Shown: positions 37,270 through 52,810 of the stretch, piece by piece
Position numbering within the stretch: position 1 is the first letter of the stretch
How the letters are laid out: every line of letters starts with the position of its first letter
Source: Capsaspora owczarzaki ATCC 30864
Lineage: Eukaryota; Opisthokonta; Filasterea
Assembly: GCF_000151315.2 (NCBI RefSeq)
Contig: NW_011887296.1
Location: 1,250,660 to 1,314,659, forward strand
Direction: 5' to 3'
DNA length: 64,000 nt
Notes under the pieces: generated by a model
Seen by the model: only the letters and a program-made list of their open reading frames with translations
Told to the model about the DNA's origin: nothing
Databases searched by the model: none
Translations under genes and position numbers: made by a program

Positions 37270-37695
37270 AACGGCTCTTTTCAAAATTTGTCAACGCACT
37301 TCACTCTTCAATTTTTGTGGCTTGTTTTGCTTTCACTCTTCCTTTTTCTTCTTCATCCTTCAGTTTGCTAATCTCATTGTCTGAGAGAGAGAGAAGGTTT
37401 GCCGAAAAAAAGAAGCAACGTTCGCATTGCAACAAAAATATCCTCCGCCAACAAGCAACCCGACTCTGCAGCAGCAGCGACACCCGCAACCACTACCACC
37501 AGCACTACCAGCACCAGCAGTAGTAGTAGTAGTAGCAAAAGCACCGCGTCCTTGCCTCTCGTTCAAACAGCCGCCATCATCATCCTGATCCTCGCTGTTC
37601 TACTTGGCATTGCGCGACCATCATCCATCTTGCCTCAGTCATCAAACACGGCCAGCTCCTCCTCCTCTCAACTTCCAGCAATAGAGCCACCAAGC

Positions 37696-39064
37696 ATGTC
37701 TGCTGCTCTTTCCACTCCTATCAAGTTCCTCTCGCGCCGCGTCGTCAAGAGCATCCTCGGCGTTGAGCAAGGCGAAGGCGTTGGCGCGCGCGTGCGTCGC
37801 TCGATTGGCCGCCCCGAGCTCGGCCGCCTCGATCCGTTCCTCATGCTGGACTACTTTACGGGCGTTCCTCCAGCAGGCTTCCCAGACCATCCCCACCGCG
37901 GCTTTGAGGTAAGCGCGCAACCGTTGTGTGGTTTTTTTGTTGTCGCGATCCGCTCCAAAAAAGAATTCTCCGTGCCAAGTCTGAGATGCGGTTTGTTGAT
38001 CCACTTGGAAAACCAAAACAAAGAAGCTCACCACTCATTTGATCTTTTGCTCTTTTGATGGATGCGGAAACTCTGGACCTCAGACCGTCTCGTATCTGCT
38101 CGAAGGCAAGTTCGCACACGAGGATTTCGCCGGCCACAAGGGCGTCCTGAACGCTGGCGACTTGCAGTGGATGACGGCTGGTCGAGGCATTGTCCACAGT
38201 GAAGTGCCGCTGACCAAGTCTGTGGGCTTGCAACTGTGGGTCAACCTGGCTCGCAAAGACAAGATGATTGAGCCAAACTACCAAGAGCTCCTCAAAAAGG
38301 ACATTCCGGTCGCCACCAAGGACGGCGTGACGGTGACTGTCATTGCGGGCTCGTCCATGGACATTGACAGCGCCGTGTATACGCGCACACCGACCATGTA
38401 CCTCGACTTTAAGCTTGATCCCAACTCGTCCTTCAACCAAGCCATTCCAAAAGGCTGGAATGGCTTTGCCTTCACCATCTCGGGCAAGGCGTACTTTGGC
38501 CCCGCCGATAGTGTAAGCGTTGTGACTGGGGGTATGACAGTGGGAGCGGGGATGTGTTTGCCGTCAACGACGACGACATCTTACTTTTTTGATTTGCGTG
38601 ATTGGAATTTACAGGCTGGTGAGGAGAAGCCCTTCCACACGGTATTGCTCGACAACGACGAGTCGGCAGACGGAGTCACCTTCTCAACGAAAGACGTAAG
38701 GAAGGCGGTTGTTGCTGTTGATCAGGCTTTCAGTTTTGCGCTAAACTTACCATTCGGTTTGATCTCCCCTTCTCTCTCACAGGAGCCGGCCCATTTTGTT
38801 CTCATTGCAGGCAAGCCACTCAACGAGCCCATCGTGCAGCACGGCCCATTCGTGATGAACACGTACGTTTCGAACAGTTGTTCGCTAAGCTTGCATCAGA
38901 AGGAAGTTGCTCACTTTTGCTCTTTACTTTTGCACAACAGGCGCGAGGAAATCATGCAAACCATCCGAGACTATCAAGAGCGCAAGAACGGGTTTGAGCG
39001 CGCTGCCGGCTGGTACTCTGAGGCCGGCCGCACTCAATACGGCCTCGGCGAAGATGACTACTGA
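37696..39064 (+). CDS. PIR: Pirin (iron-binding bicupin)
   Basis: Five exons (37696-37908, 38084-38512, 38615-38695, 38783-38862, 38941-39064) give 308 residues; human pirin has 290. The N-terminal cupin holds the metal ligands: PHRGFE with the two histidines of the HPHRGF motif split by the first intron, and GIVHSE with the third His and Glu. WMTAGRG before them is a family signature. The C-terminal cupin ends GPFVMNT and the conserved tail REEIMQTIRDYQ. Pirins bind Fe, some act as quercetin dioxygenases, and animal pirin is a nuclear redox cofactor of NF-kB; the role here is unknown. The start is the first ATG after the TATA box. The leader upstream stays open in the same frame for ~108 codons and would encode a membrane helix, but has no ATG. 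Confidence 0.93.
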
Positions 39065-39120
39065 AACTCTTTTTTTCGCTTTCTCGTTGAACAGCTCGTT
39101 GTACCGCTTTTGTTTGTCTG

Positions 39121-39126
39121 ATTAAA
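39121..39126 (+). terminator. Probable poly(A) signal ATTAAA for pirin
   Basis: The common variant ATTAAA lies 57 bp after the pirin stop codon. Confidence 0.45.
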
Positions 39127-39346
39127 ATTCATATTCGTATCAAAGACAATTGCTCCACCTTCAAAGCAACAATGGTTTTGGTCCCACTTCGATTGTTGCA
39201 GTTGAGGTTGGCTTGCTTCAATTCTGAGCCATTGTGTGTGTGTGTGTGTCTGCCTCATTACAGTTTGCAATCCGCTCAATTGCCCCAGTCTTTGTTTTTT
39301 CGTTTTATACTTGTTTTTCTATTTTCTTAGTTTCCCCCATCATACA

Positions 39347-40759
39347 ATGAACTCGCTGAAGGGACTGTTGTCGAGCAACGACGAGCAGGAGAAGGGCATT
39401 CTGTCTGAGGTACCCAACGATTCTCCATGATGACCCTTTCGCCTGACCCGAATTCCACGGGCCATCAAGAGAGAGTCATTCGGCTGTTCTGCTGCTTTGC
39501 TCCCCATCTCAGTGCGGTCCGGGGCGGGGGCAAAGAGCTAAACCAGAAGTCGGCGACCTTCAAAAACCAGACTGTCTCGTTGGTTTGCAGCCCCCCTCCC
39601 AGCCACCGGACGACGTTCGATTGCAGCATTCGAGCCACGGAAGACCAAGACAGTCAGAGTCTGTGTTCGATGATCAGCGAGCTGCAGGGTCACAACAGCA
39701 GAAGAAGGCCGAAAGCACACACGTCAACTTCGCGCCTTTGTCCTGTGTGCCTCAGCACAGGTCGCCATTTCCCGACTTGTACTGGGTTTCTGCGAATCCT
39801 CGCACTGTCAGTTGGAGGAGGTTGACGACAGCAATAAGTGTGCGAGGCGGTGAGAACGGGAGCTCCGAACGGGCAGTGCACTCGCTCCACAACCCATCCT
39901 CCCTCGTGAGCCAATGGTGAACTCACTCACTTTGATATATGCATATCTTGATACGTTTGTTCAATATTGCTTGTGTTTGATAGGCAAATGAAGCCGTCAC
40001 GCTCAGTCGCACCACTCGCATCTATGGCTTTGTCGGATGCTTTGCAGGAGGATTCATCCTGACCATTCTGGTACTTCTTTGCTGCTGCTGTTGCTGCTGG
40101 ATGTGAAGCGAGAGCATGGGCATGCTTACCGTTTGTGTTTTCTATGACAGTCAACGATCGCCTTCGCGTTTGGCAAGATTACCCTGTTCGCGCTGGCGTA
40201 CACGGCCGGCAATATTCTGTCCTTGATGAGGTACCTTGAGTGCTTGCTCCCGATATGCGAGATTCTCGTTGTTGTTGTCGGCGCAGTCTGTATGTCGTCT
40301 CACGCTGTTCGACACAGCACTGGCTTCCTTGTCGGACCCGTCAAGCAAATCAAGAACATGTTCGAGATGAAGCGCATCTGGGCGACCATTGCAGTGATTC
40401 TGTTCATTGGCCTGACGCTCTGTGCCGCGCTTTGGGTAGGCGGCTTTTGAGCAGTTTGTTTGACGTGGTGTTGTTTTGGTTGGTTCGATGGTTTGGTGCT
40501 GACTTGCTGACGCATTTTCTCTCCCCCCCCCACACACAGTGGCATAACGTTGGTCTTACCGTTCTTTTCGTCATTTGCGAGTTCTGTGCCATGTTTTGGT
40601 ATGACAGTCAGCTGCAGCTTGCACAACCTCCTTTTTTTGCTCCTGGCGCGTCGTTGTTCACACTTGTGCGCCGTTGTGTCTTTATTCAGGTACGCCCTTT
40701 CGTACATTCCGTACGCTCGCGATGCTGCCAAGAAATGCTTCGGTAGCTGCCTCGAGTAA
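39347..40759 (+). CDS. SFT2D: SFT2-family vesicle transport protein
   Basis: Six exons (39347-39409, 39984-40070, 40151-40230, 40318-40435, 40540-40598, 40690-40759) close in frame to 158 residues, matching the ~160 residues of human SFT2D proteins. It is a four-helix Golgi membrane protein. The short cytosolic N-terminus ([17 protein letters not shown]) precedes [14 protein letters not shown], then [20 protein letters not shown], then LCAALWWHNVG and the diagnostic [12 protein letters not shown]. In yeast, SFT2 supports fusion of endosome-derived vesicles with the late Golgi together with the SNARE Sed5. The first intron (574 bp) is the longest and contains unrelated open frames that lack codon support. 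The next plus-strand gene that works in the same pathway is NSF, but nothing suggests co-regulation. Confidence 0.95.
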
Positions 40760-40951
40760 CTTGGAGGACGCAATCCCTTGGTCAAGTTGTGCGTGTGCGT
40801 GTTGTGGTGTCAAATTTGTTGATTTTGTTGCATTTGTCAAGTAATTTTTTAAAATGTCGACGTCCTTTTACGATAGTTCAAGTTCAAGATCAATTCAGAA
40901 TTCCATCTATATTACAACAGCATATACAAGAAAAAAACGCACGGCTCTAGC

Positions 40952-43900
40952 TCATCCAAGATACTGAAAGTTCCAGCTCGCACGCCATTGACGTGCCTTC
41001 AGCCCAGCGGGGATGTCGATGGGAAAGCCACTCGTGACGGGGAGCAGGTAAACAAAAGTCCCGAGCGCCATTGCGACCAAAACTCCGTACACCAGCAAGC
41101 GAACGATGCGCACGCGGCGCTCTGTCGACCGCGTCAGAGCATCTCGGAGTTCTGCAGACTCTGTGACGAGATGCATCACGGGATTGTGCTGCATCTGAAC
41201 GACGCGAACAACGACGAGTGCCAGTACATCGTCGAGCAACGAGCACAGAGTCAGCACTGCAACATACAGCGCCGGCAGGTAGTGGTGCAAAAATAGCTGG
41301 CGGCCGAATGCGTAGAACGGGAGGAAGTGCACAATGTATAACACCACAAGCAGCAGTGTGGCGGGCGAGCACACGGTGCTCATCCAGTAGGTCAAGCCAT
41401 TGATTCTTGAATGAAACAAGTGTCGGCCGTACGCTGTTGGAGAACGGCGACAAAAAAACAAAACAAAAAAAAAAACGAGAAAAAAAACGGTCAGTGGCTT
41501 GTCCGTGCCGCATTATTCCTCAACCAGTCGACATACTTGCAAGACGACGCAGTATAAAACTGATGAGGAGCATCACGTATGTTCCCATCCACATGCCCAA
41601 CACGACCAGCACTGATGCTGCGGCTGGCCACCAGACGGTTGGATTGCCCAGAAAGTAGATTTGTCTTCCCTGATGCATCCAGTAGCTGACTCCTAGCAAC
41701 AAAAAAACGGGAGGAGGTTGTGTTTGTGAGCATTCAAAAGCAGGATTCAACAATTCAACGATGTACATCTCAACCCACCTTTTTCGAGAAATGGCCACGA
41801 GCTTGGTTTGGACGCGTAAGAGTGCGTGCTGGCTAGATTAGCATTTGCACGCCACATCGCAGCATGTAGCTTGAAGAACGTTGGGACAAAGTATGGCTTT
41901 GAAGCCGCTGGTGATGTTGACAAAAAGCGGTGAGTGGAAGAGTCAACAAGCAAAGTTCTAACTTTGCGTTAGAATACTCACGGACACGAATGGGCGCAAA
42001 TACACTCCACATAGTTGCAGACAGCGAGTTCTTGGGAACGCACGTCAGATTGCGGTCGGGCAAGGCGAAGCTGCCGTGCGACAAATCATCCAAAATGGCG
42101 AGGCGACAGTCGGCAAAGGTGCTTTCGATAAACACCGGTGACATGATCGGCGACGCTGCGGACATGTCCAATTTGCGTCGATCCCGGGTTGACTGGGGCA
42201 ACACGCGCTGGTTGGCATCTACGAATCGCCAGCCTGCTGTGCGAAGACCGGCAGACGCGACGCCGCCCAGGTGCACTTTGCTCGTGTCGCCGTCTGGCCC
42301 TCGCACAATACTCAAAAACAGCGGATTGGTTCCAGCTTGCAAACGAAGCTCTGTTCCGGGATGTATGCCCAGGCCGGTGTCGGGCGCATCAGCCTGCACG
42401 AGACGGAGGTCGGCTGCGCTGTGGAGCCGAAACGATGGTATTCGCAACATGTCATAGTACGTGTCGTAAAACCTGGCACCGACTGCGACATCCCCCGACG
42501 GCTTTTGGATGAGATGGGCGAGCCACTGGCGGTTGCCAGCCAAGCCGATGGACACATTGGCACCACTGAGCAGCCGAGTTTCGGCACTGGGGACGCTTGG
42601 TTGCTGTTGACCGTTCGCTTGCAAGAAGGCTTGAAACTCAGAGTCTGTGTGCAGCAAAGTCCAAATCCAAGAAACGCAAGTTCCATTATTGCAGGGTCAG
42701 AAGAGCGGGAAAAAAACGAAAAAAAAAAACGCGAAATGCATCGTTTGGACATACCCATAAAGGCCATCCCAGGGCCAGGCCGTGGCAATAACGCAAAGTG
42801 AATATAAAAAAGAGACACGTAGAGCACAGCCGGGATGAGAGCAAAGCACAGGACTCGGGCCCAAACGTGCACGGCAAGCTCGGAGTGTCGCAGGTGCGCC
42901 GATACTCGCGCAGCAGTTGGAATCGCAGCTGTCGATGGCGGACTGCGCTCACTATACGACAGAGGGGCTGTGCTTCGTGACATGGCCAACGCAGTGTCCG
43001 CGATGTCATAGGATTGTCGAAGCGAGTGCCGAACGCGCTGAACATAGTTTGTTCGGCCAATACCAGCATCGCCCGGACCCAAGTCGACGGTAAGGTCCAA
43101 AGCCCGGAGCATGGCTACGCCTTGGTCGACAGCAATCACGGCAAACAGCCCGAGGCCGACCCATTTGACGCTGATTGCACAGGCGAGCGCGACACCGCAG
43201 CCAACCATGCTGCACCACCATCGAGGCGAAAAAGGGTGCTGCACCTCACGCCGAGCAAATGCAACCCAGCACAGAATCGCCACAGCGAGCGCTAGAACGA
43301 GCTGAGAGTCGAGCAGAATGGCACGGCTCTGGGTGTGCATGGCATTGTCGAAAAGCAAAAGCAGACCTGCTGCGACCGAGGCTGGCAAGGAGCGTCCGAG
43401 CAAGCGCAGCGTCAGCACCGCAACGGGACTGATCAGTGCACCAGCCAACGCCGACACTGTGCGCATGGCGATGAATGGCGGCTGCGACTTTTCAGGCAGA
43501 AAAGCAGAGTCGACGCCTTCAATGAAAACGTCTCGCTTTGGCTGCTCAAAGTAGTGTCTTCCGATCGTCGAGAAATCGAACGTCCCATCATACCCAGTGT
43601 ACCACGCACAGAGGGTGAAGACCAGCTTGGCCAGCGGCGGGTGCACGTCGAAAAAGTAGCTGCCCTTCACGTAGTTGGACACAAACCCACCGACGTGCAC
43701 CTCGTCAAACACGACGGCCTCTGGTGTCGATATGCTTGCAAGACGGACCCATATCGCAGCGAGAGCGACCAGGATGCACCACGTCCAGGTCGCGTGCCGT
43801 CCATACAAGAGCGACCCCAAAAATCGAGTTGCACGGCGCGAGGTCTTTTCGGACGACGACGACGACGACGACGGCTCTGCCACGGGCATTGTGAGCTGAG

Positions 43901-44498
43901 GAGGCACCAATGTTGAGAATGACAGTGTTTGGATGGCTTCGTGCGCAATCCTCGAGGGTCGACGGCACCGCGCGTACTCGTACTGGCGCGTGAATGCCTC
44001 GTCGTGCAACGGCTGGTCCAGCCAGCCAATCGTGCTGCGATCTTGGCTACCCTGGCGGAGCGCCTGCGTCATGTGACTGGAGCTGTTACGTCCATGGGTT
44101 CTTGACTGGTGCAGCGCTGCTGCCTGCATGCGGGTTTGCTCGTTCTGCTCGTGCTGGGGTGGATCGCCGACGCTTCTGCTGCTGCGAAATCGGTCATCGT
44201 CCTCGTCATCGCCATCAGAACTCTCGTGTTGGTACTCTCTCGAGTAAGACTGCCTGTCTTGAGCATGTATTGAGACTGCTGGATGCATTAGTGCGACCTC
44301 CGCTGGGTGCTGCTGCGCTTCGGATTCTGATCTTGCTCCAAATTGGTCGAAACGGTCGGATTCGCTCAGAAAGTCGCTTTCGCCAGCACCGGGCACAATG
44401 CCGGATCCAGCAGGAGCATGGAAAACTGAGCGATTTGCGCTGGCTGGTGTCGGTGTGGATGGCCCAGTGTGACGCTGCCTTGCCAACGAGGGCAGCAT
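40952..44498 (-). CDS. Dolichyl-phosphate-mannose protein O-mannosyltransferase (PMT family)
   Basis: Five exons (42755-44498, 41982-42644, 41779-41907, 41537-41692, 40952-41433) give 1,057 residues. The first ~230 residues are disordered, rich in Ser, Gln and His. The PMT catalytic core starts at ~236 (TWTWCILVALAAIWVRLAS) and carries the conserved loop FDEVHVGGF (~264-272) and YFFDVHPPLAK (~281-291), whose acidic residues are needed for catalysis. More membrane helices follow, and the family-typical YFLGNPTVWWP and FHSRINGLTYW with further C-terminal helices. It should transfer mannose from dolichyl-phosphate-mannose to Ser/Thr of proteins in the ER lumen. The lumenal region at ~582-800 shows beta-rich sequence but no clear MIR motif, and the long N-terminus is unusual. 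Fungal and animal PMT/POMT proteins are mostly 730-850 residues. Confidence 0.9.
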
Positions 44499-44787
44499 TC
44501 CAAGAAGGCAGAGTGAGCCTGACTGCTTTTTGGGGCCCAGGTGAATATGAATATGGGCGAATATGTATGCACAGTGGAGTGCTCAAACAGACGAGAGATG
44601 TTGCTGAGGGAGCGAGAGAAACAGGACAAAATGATGAAAAAAAAAAGTGGTGGTGATTTCTGAACAGTCATAAGGCACACGCACTCACAGCATCGGAGAG
44701 TTGTCGAAGAGAAACAGACAGAAAAGAGATCATGGAAAAAGGAAATAAAAGAGCGGATATTAAAACAAGCAGCAGGAGAGCATCTGC

Positions 44788-47700
44788 TTAGAACTTGAGC
44801 ATGCTGTCGAGATCGTCAAACATGGAGTTGAGCGCCGAGTTGTCCTTGAGTTGGAATTCTGGAAATCAAGCAACCAGAGAAAGAGGAAGGATGCGTTGGT
44901 CAGTACTTATTAGGCAACGCATCACACAACAGCAAAGAAAAACAAAAAAAAAAGCCAACAAACTCGAATCCTCACCAACTACAATGGGCTTGTCTTGACG
45001 GCACAGCACAGCGGGGTTGCCAAGCGCCTGCGCTTCGAGGAGATAGGTGCCGGCGGGCGACAAGGTAATGTCGTCAAAGACGACTTTGGAAGGGTTGAGG
45101 CCGTCGGGCACAAGGCGCTTCAACGAAGTGCCGCCGACAATTGCGCCGCCGTGAGCCACAATGCCAATCTGCTCCTCGCTGCCGGGATCGCCGGTGACTT
45201 CGAAGGGCGGGAGGACTGCCATGTCGAATGTGTGGTTGCATGGCATCTTGGTGAACTTGAGCTTGGTGAGCGCGCAGACTGGTGTGGAGATTCGCAAGCC
45301 AAGCAAAGAAGGGAAACAAACAAACAAACAAACCAAAAAAATTCAGCAACACGTCGAATCACAGCAAAAAAGGCAAGTGACGACAAAATACACGAAGCAT
45401 ACCTTGGTCTTTGATTTCCTTGACCGCCATCATCAGCTTCTTGCGGTGGCCGGCGAGTTGGATAATGTTCTTGACCTCCGTTTCCGACATGAGTGCAAGG
45501 CGAGTCAGTTGGGAAATGTCGTTCTCGAGGAAGTTGACAAAGTATTGCTGCATGCCAAGAGCGGTGAGCCACGACTCGAGGCGGCACTCTAGCGAAAGCA
45601 ACGAGAAAAATGTGCGTGAGCCAACAAAAACTCCCCGAAAAACAAAACCAAAAAAAAAAAAAAAAATCACACGAGGACGCCGCACAACCCAAAAGCACTC
45701 ACCAAGACCAAAGAATTGAATCTGCTTGACCAAGGTGTGGAAGCCGCCATAGTTGTTCTTGAACATCAATCGCCAGAACTGCGAGCTGGCGTCAAAGCCC
45801 ATAAACTCTTGGAACTCGCCACGAGCAGCAGCGTCTGTCGGACCCTTGTTGTCAATGTTGTGGGTCATGATGGTCTGCAACGAAAACAAGAATTTTGTAA
45901 ACAAACAGAAAAAAAAAATGAAAGTCGTCGTCAGTAACAATGCCGTAAACCCCCAAAAAGGTGTTTTGTGGCGTTTTGCATTTTTTGCTTTTGTGATTTG
46001 TGGGCTTACCGTCCACGGACCGGCCAGTGATTTGCCAGTCTGGATGTCAAACGTCTTTGGCGTCCGTGTGTCCGAGATGGTTTCAATGCGCACGCCGGTG
46101 AGGTTGAACTCGACGCCCAAATCGAAAATAATCCAGTTGTTTGTGGCAGAGGTGGCAACCCAGTACTTGGCCGGATCGTCGAGAAGCACGTTGGTCGCGC
46201 GGTTGGCACCTTCGGCCAGCGTGCGGTACTTGTCCGTGTTCTGCGTCCACGTCTCGGCCGGAATGAGGATGGGGAAGCGCTTGGTGCGCTTCTTGGGCAC
46301 TGGTGGGGGAGCAGCAGCGCCTCCGGGCACAGGCGCACCGCCAGGGCGGCCTGGGCGCGAAGGTAGAGGGGGTGCCTGACCTGGCCTTGCGGGGATTGCT
46401 GGAGGGCGGTTTTGCGCTTCTGCTCCCCGACGCAAACCAAGAACAAACAAACAAACAAACAATCACACAAGCAATACACACACAAAATGAACACCTGATG
46501 CAGCACAGTACATTGTCGCAAGCACTAAGAAAAGTACGCACGAATGAAAATGGGATACAAGTCGTTCTCTTTGGCCTGCTGATAAGCTTGGACAATCGAA
46601 AACGGGGTCTCGCCAGCATTGTTGCGGATGTTGGCGTCGGCGCCGTGATCAAGCAAGAACTGGACAATCTCCTTGCGGAAGAAACGAGCAGCCTCATGCA
46701 GCGCAGTCGAGCCAGTCGCGGGCGCCGTGGCGTTCACGTCCATGCCAGCGTTCACGAGAATGGAAACAACCTCCTTGCGACCGGTTGTGGCCGCGTCGAT
46801 CAGCGACTGTTTTAAAAAAGACAGAGACGGGGTGAGACAGCTGCTGGTGCAGAAAAGCAAGCAACACACGAACAACAACAAAGCAACAAACAACAACAAC
46901 AAAAAAAAAAAAAGTACCTTGGTCGACTTGAGAATGCGCGGGTCGGTATCAATCAGCAGGGAAACAGTCTCTCGGCGATCGAAACGAGCAGCAACATCCA
47001 AGCACGTCTCTCCAGCGTTGTTGGTGTCCAACAAATCGGCTCCAGCCTAGAAGCATTCGAGGAACACCCCCCCCCCCAAAAAAAAAAAAAAAAAAAAAAA
47101 AGAGCAAGTCAGACCACCCTCGCTCTCTCCAGTCAAAAGATCAAGGTTTTGCGCCCAGGCAAGCGTGCGTTACATTGAGAAGCTTGACAATCAGGAGGCT
47201 GCGGCCGTATTGCGCAGCAAAGTGCAGTGGGTTGTCGCCCGTGTTGTTCTTGTTGTTCACCTTGGCCTGGTGTGCGAGCAGCAGATCCATGATGGCACCG
47301 TGTCCTTGGACAGCGACCAGATGTAATGGTGCGTTTCTGCAAGATGTGTGTGTGTGTGTGGGGGAGGGAGTCAGGAGTCAGGTTCACGAATCACCCTAAG
47401 AATTTCCCCCCCCGTCTCGCGCATGGCAACCCGCCGCTCTCTCATACCCGTTCTTGTCCTTGCGGTTGAGACCAGCCATGTGCATGATGAGCAACTCGAC
47501 AATGTCCGTGTGGCCGTTGAGCGCAGCAAGCGACATTGGCGTGTAGTTGTCGTCGTCGCGGCAGTCAATCGCAATGTGCTGCAGCGGGATTTTTTCCTTT
47601 GGCATTTCGAAGGCACCGAGGTCGTCGTTCTGTTAGAGCAACGGAGTGAGTAAGAGTCAAAATGCAAATGCAAATGCAAACGATCCATACAAAAAAAAAA

Positions 47701-48317
47701 AAAAAAGAAAAAAAAAAAAAGAAAACAATAACAGTATTTTTTTTTTTTTTTTTTTTTTTTTGGCTTTTTGGCTTTTTGATTGTTGTTTGTGTTTTTGGAT
47801 TGTTTCTTCCTCCAACAACCAAGGCTCGGTGGGACGGAATGAGATCATTACTGGAGACGAAGCGCGATCAACCAAAAGCACTGCAACTGGAGGAGATCAA
47901 ACGTCGCGTGTCCACACATGCAGCACAAAGAGTCAAAGAGCGAGGGGCAGATCGAAAAAAAAAAGAAAAAAAAAGGGGATATTCTGGGAATGGAGTCAAG
48001 TCGAGGCTCATTGCGGTGACTATTGTGGTACTCGATTGACTGATGGTACTCGACATTGAAGGGGAAATTGAACATCGATGGAGGAAAACAGAAAGAGAAG
48101 AATCAGGAGAGGGAGAGGGAGAGACAGAGAGACAGAGAGAGCGAGAAAGAAGAACCAAAAGCATTGCTTCACACCAATCTCTTACACTCACTCACTCACA
48201 CTCACTCACTCAAACCCTTCAGTGTCACGACTCGACACATAGCACACACCTCAATCACTCAACACAGTCAATCTATGAAGTGTTCTGCTTTGCTCATTGC
48301 AGTGGAGGAAATGATGC

Positions 48318-48371
<54 letters not shown>

Positions 48372-48555
48372 CAGTTCGTCTCTTCCTCGCTGCTGCTTGT
48401 GTGTGTGTTTGAGAGAAGGGTGGCCAAAATGTCAGCCTGCTCACCTTCTTCATGAGGCTGCCAAGCACGCCGCCAGTCTGGTTGGCGAGAATGCGGCGGA
48501 CGGTCTTCAAGTCGCCCTCGGCAGACGCCTTCAGCAAATCCTGCTCTTTGCCCAT
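44788..48555 (-). CDS. Ankyrin repeat, galactose-binding-like and SAM domain protein
   Basis: Ten exons (48445-48555, 47448-47629, 47174-47336, 46918-47046, 46542-46806, 46010-46419, 45703-45874, 45403-45588, 44976-45278, 44788-44858) close in frame to 663 residues. Residues ~60-280 form at least five ankyrin repeats (YTPMSLAALNGHTDIVELL, APLHLVAVQGHGAIMDLLL, NPLHFAAQYGRSLLIVKLL, TALHEAARFFRKEIVQFLL). A proline-rich SH3-ligand-like stretch follows (RPPAIPARPGQAPPLPSRPG, ~288-307). Residues ~334-475 look like an F5/8 type C (discoidin-like) sandwich: VATSATNNWIIFDLG, LTGVRIET, FWRLMFKNNYG. A SAM domain is at ~478-540 (LESWLTALGMQQYFVNFLEND). The C-terminal ~120 residues are unassigned. No signal peptide is seen, so the discoidin-like fold would be cytosolic, as in some bacterial and protist proteins. 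Probably a scaffold; no named orthologue recognised. Confidence 0.88.
47691..47761. repeat. Poly-A followed by poly-T in an intron
   Basis: A16 G A12 is followed by a T25 run after a short spacer, inside the first intron of the ankyrin gene. This is the same inverted homopolymer layout as at 23407-23483. Confidence 0.8.
48319..48368. repeat. Poly-A tract of 50
   Basis: Fifty uninterrupted A on the plus strand in the first intron of the minus-strand ankyrin gene (poly-U in its pre-mRNA). It does not have the flanking duplication or body of a retroposed element. Confidence 0.85.
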
Positions 48556-48823
48556 TGCGAAACAAACAAAAACAAAAAATAAAAAAAATGAAAAAGACTG
48601 CGATTGAATGATGTTTTGCATTACAATGCTTGGTTTGGTTCAATGATGTGAATTCGTAGCACCGAGTTGTAATGTCGTTGTACGTGTGTACCAGGCTGAG
48701 ACAGCTATTGTCTCAGTTTGTGATTCTCCTTTGTCAGTCCTTTTATTCCAATTTTTTGTGAATTTCTTCACACTCGTCTTTTTCTCTCCACTTGTTGGCT
48801 GACTCTGCATTCCGCTTCCAACC

Positions 48824-52143
<3,320 letters not shown>

Positions 52144-52810
52144 ATTTGAGAGTGATGCCCCAATGTGTATTGCGTGTTTTGTTTCTATCTTTTCCATGTC
52201 GTTCTTTTTTTGTTGTCCCTTCTTGATGAAGGCGAGTACAAGTATTTGGAAGCACAGAATGCTTGTCGTTTGTTTCTGTTGTCCCGCAGAGTTTGTGCTT
52301 GCATACAATTTCAAAGAATGCACATGTTATTAACAAAAAAACAAACAGCAAAATGTACAATCCTTGCGACCAACGGGAAAATTGGACCATACAAGCGACA
52401 ACAAAACCAAAACAAACGAGAAAAATATACAGGGTACAACGGGAGCGAAATTAACAAGACAGACTCAAAGCTGCACAGGGACCGAGGCAGGGGGCTATCG
52501 ACAATGCAAGTGTAGAAACCACCAGCAAAAATTTTCATGCGAAATCTTTGTACAGGAGTGAGAGAGATAAGTAACGAACGGGATTTGTTTTTGACTGGGT
52601 GCGGAAGGATGAGCGAGAGAGAGGGGGCAGCTGGGTTGAAGGTCACACGGAATGACGTGCGGGATGGCTGCTTCGGATATTTACAAGGGAAGGGGGGGGG
52701 CTCCAAGAGAGCCGGAAACGAAACTCAAGAGCCAGCGCTTGAGAGAAACCAAAATCCCAAAACCAAAACGGAAACGAAAGCAAATCAACCCCAATGATTC
52801 GGATGCAGTT
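52144..52810. other. Convergent intergenic spacer between NSF and GATA genes
   Basis: This spacer joins the 3' ends of two convergent genes. No coding exon or RNA gene is supported, and no AATAAA is seen on either strand close to the stops. Confidence 0.45.

Noticed and set aside
39427-39920. Open frames inside the first SFT2 intron
   Set aside because: The splice sites on each side match the SFT2 protein exactly and the frames show no domain; they are intron sequence.
41982-42644. MIR domain in the mannosyltransferase lumenal loop
   Set aside because: The position is right but I could not see the repeated MIR consensus, so it is not claimed.
42312-42754. Reading past the first O-mannosyltransferase exon
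   Set aside because: The frame continues past a GTATGT donor and loses family similarity; the next exon joins in phase at 42644.
48301-48370. Poly-A tail of a retroposed element
   Set aside because: There is no element body, no target-site duplication and the A run is one of many in introns here.
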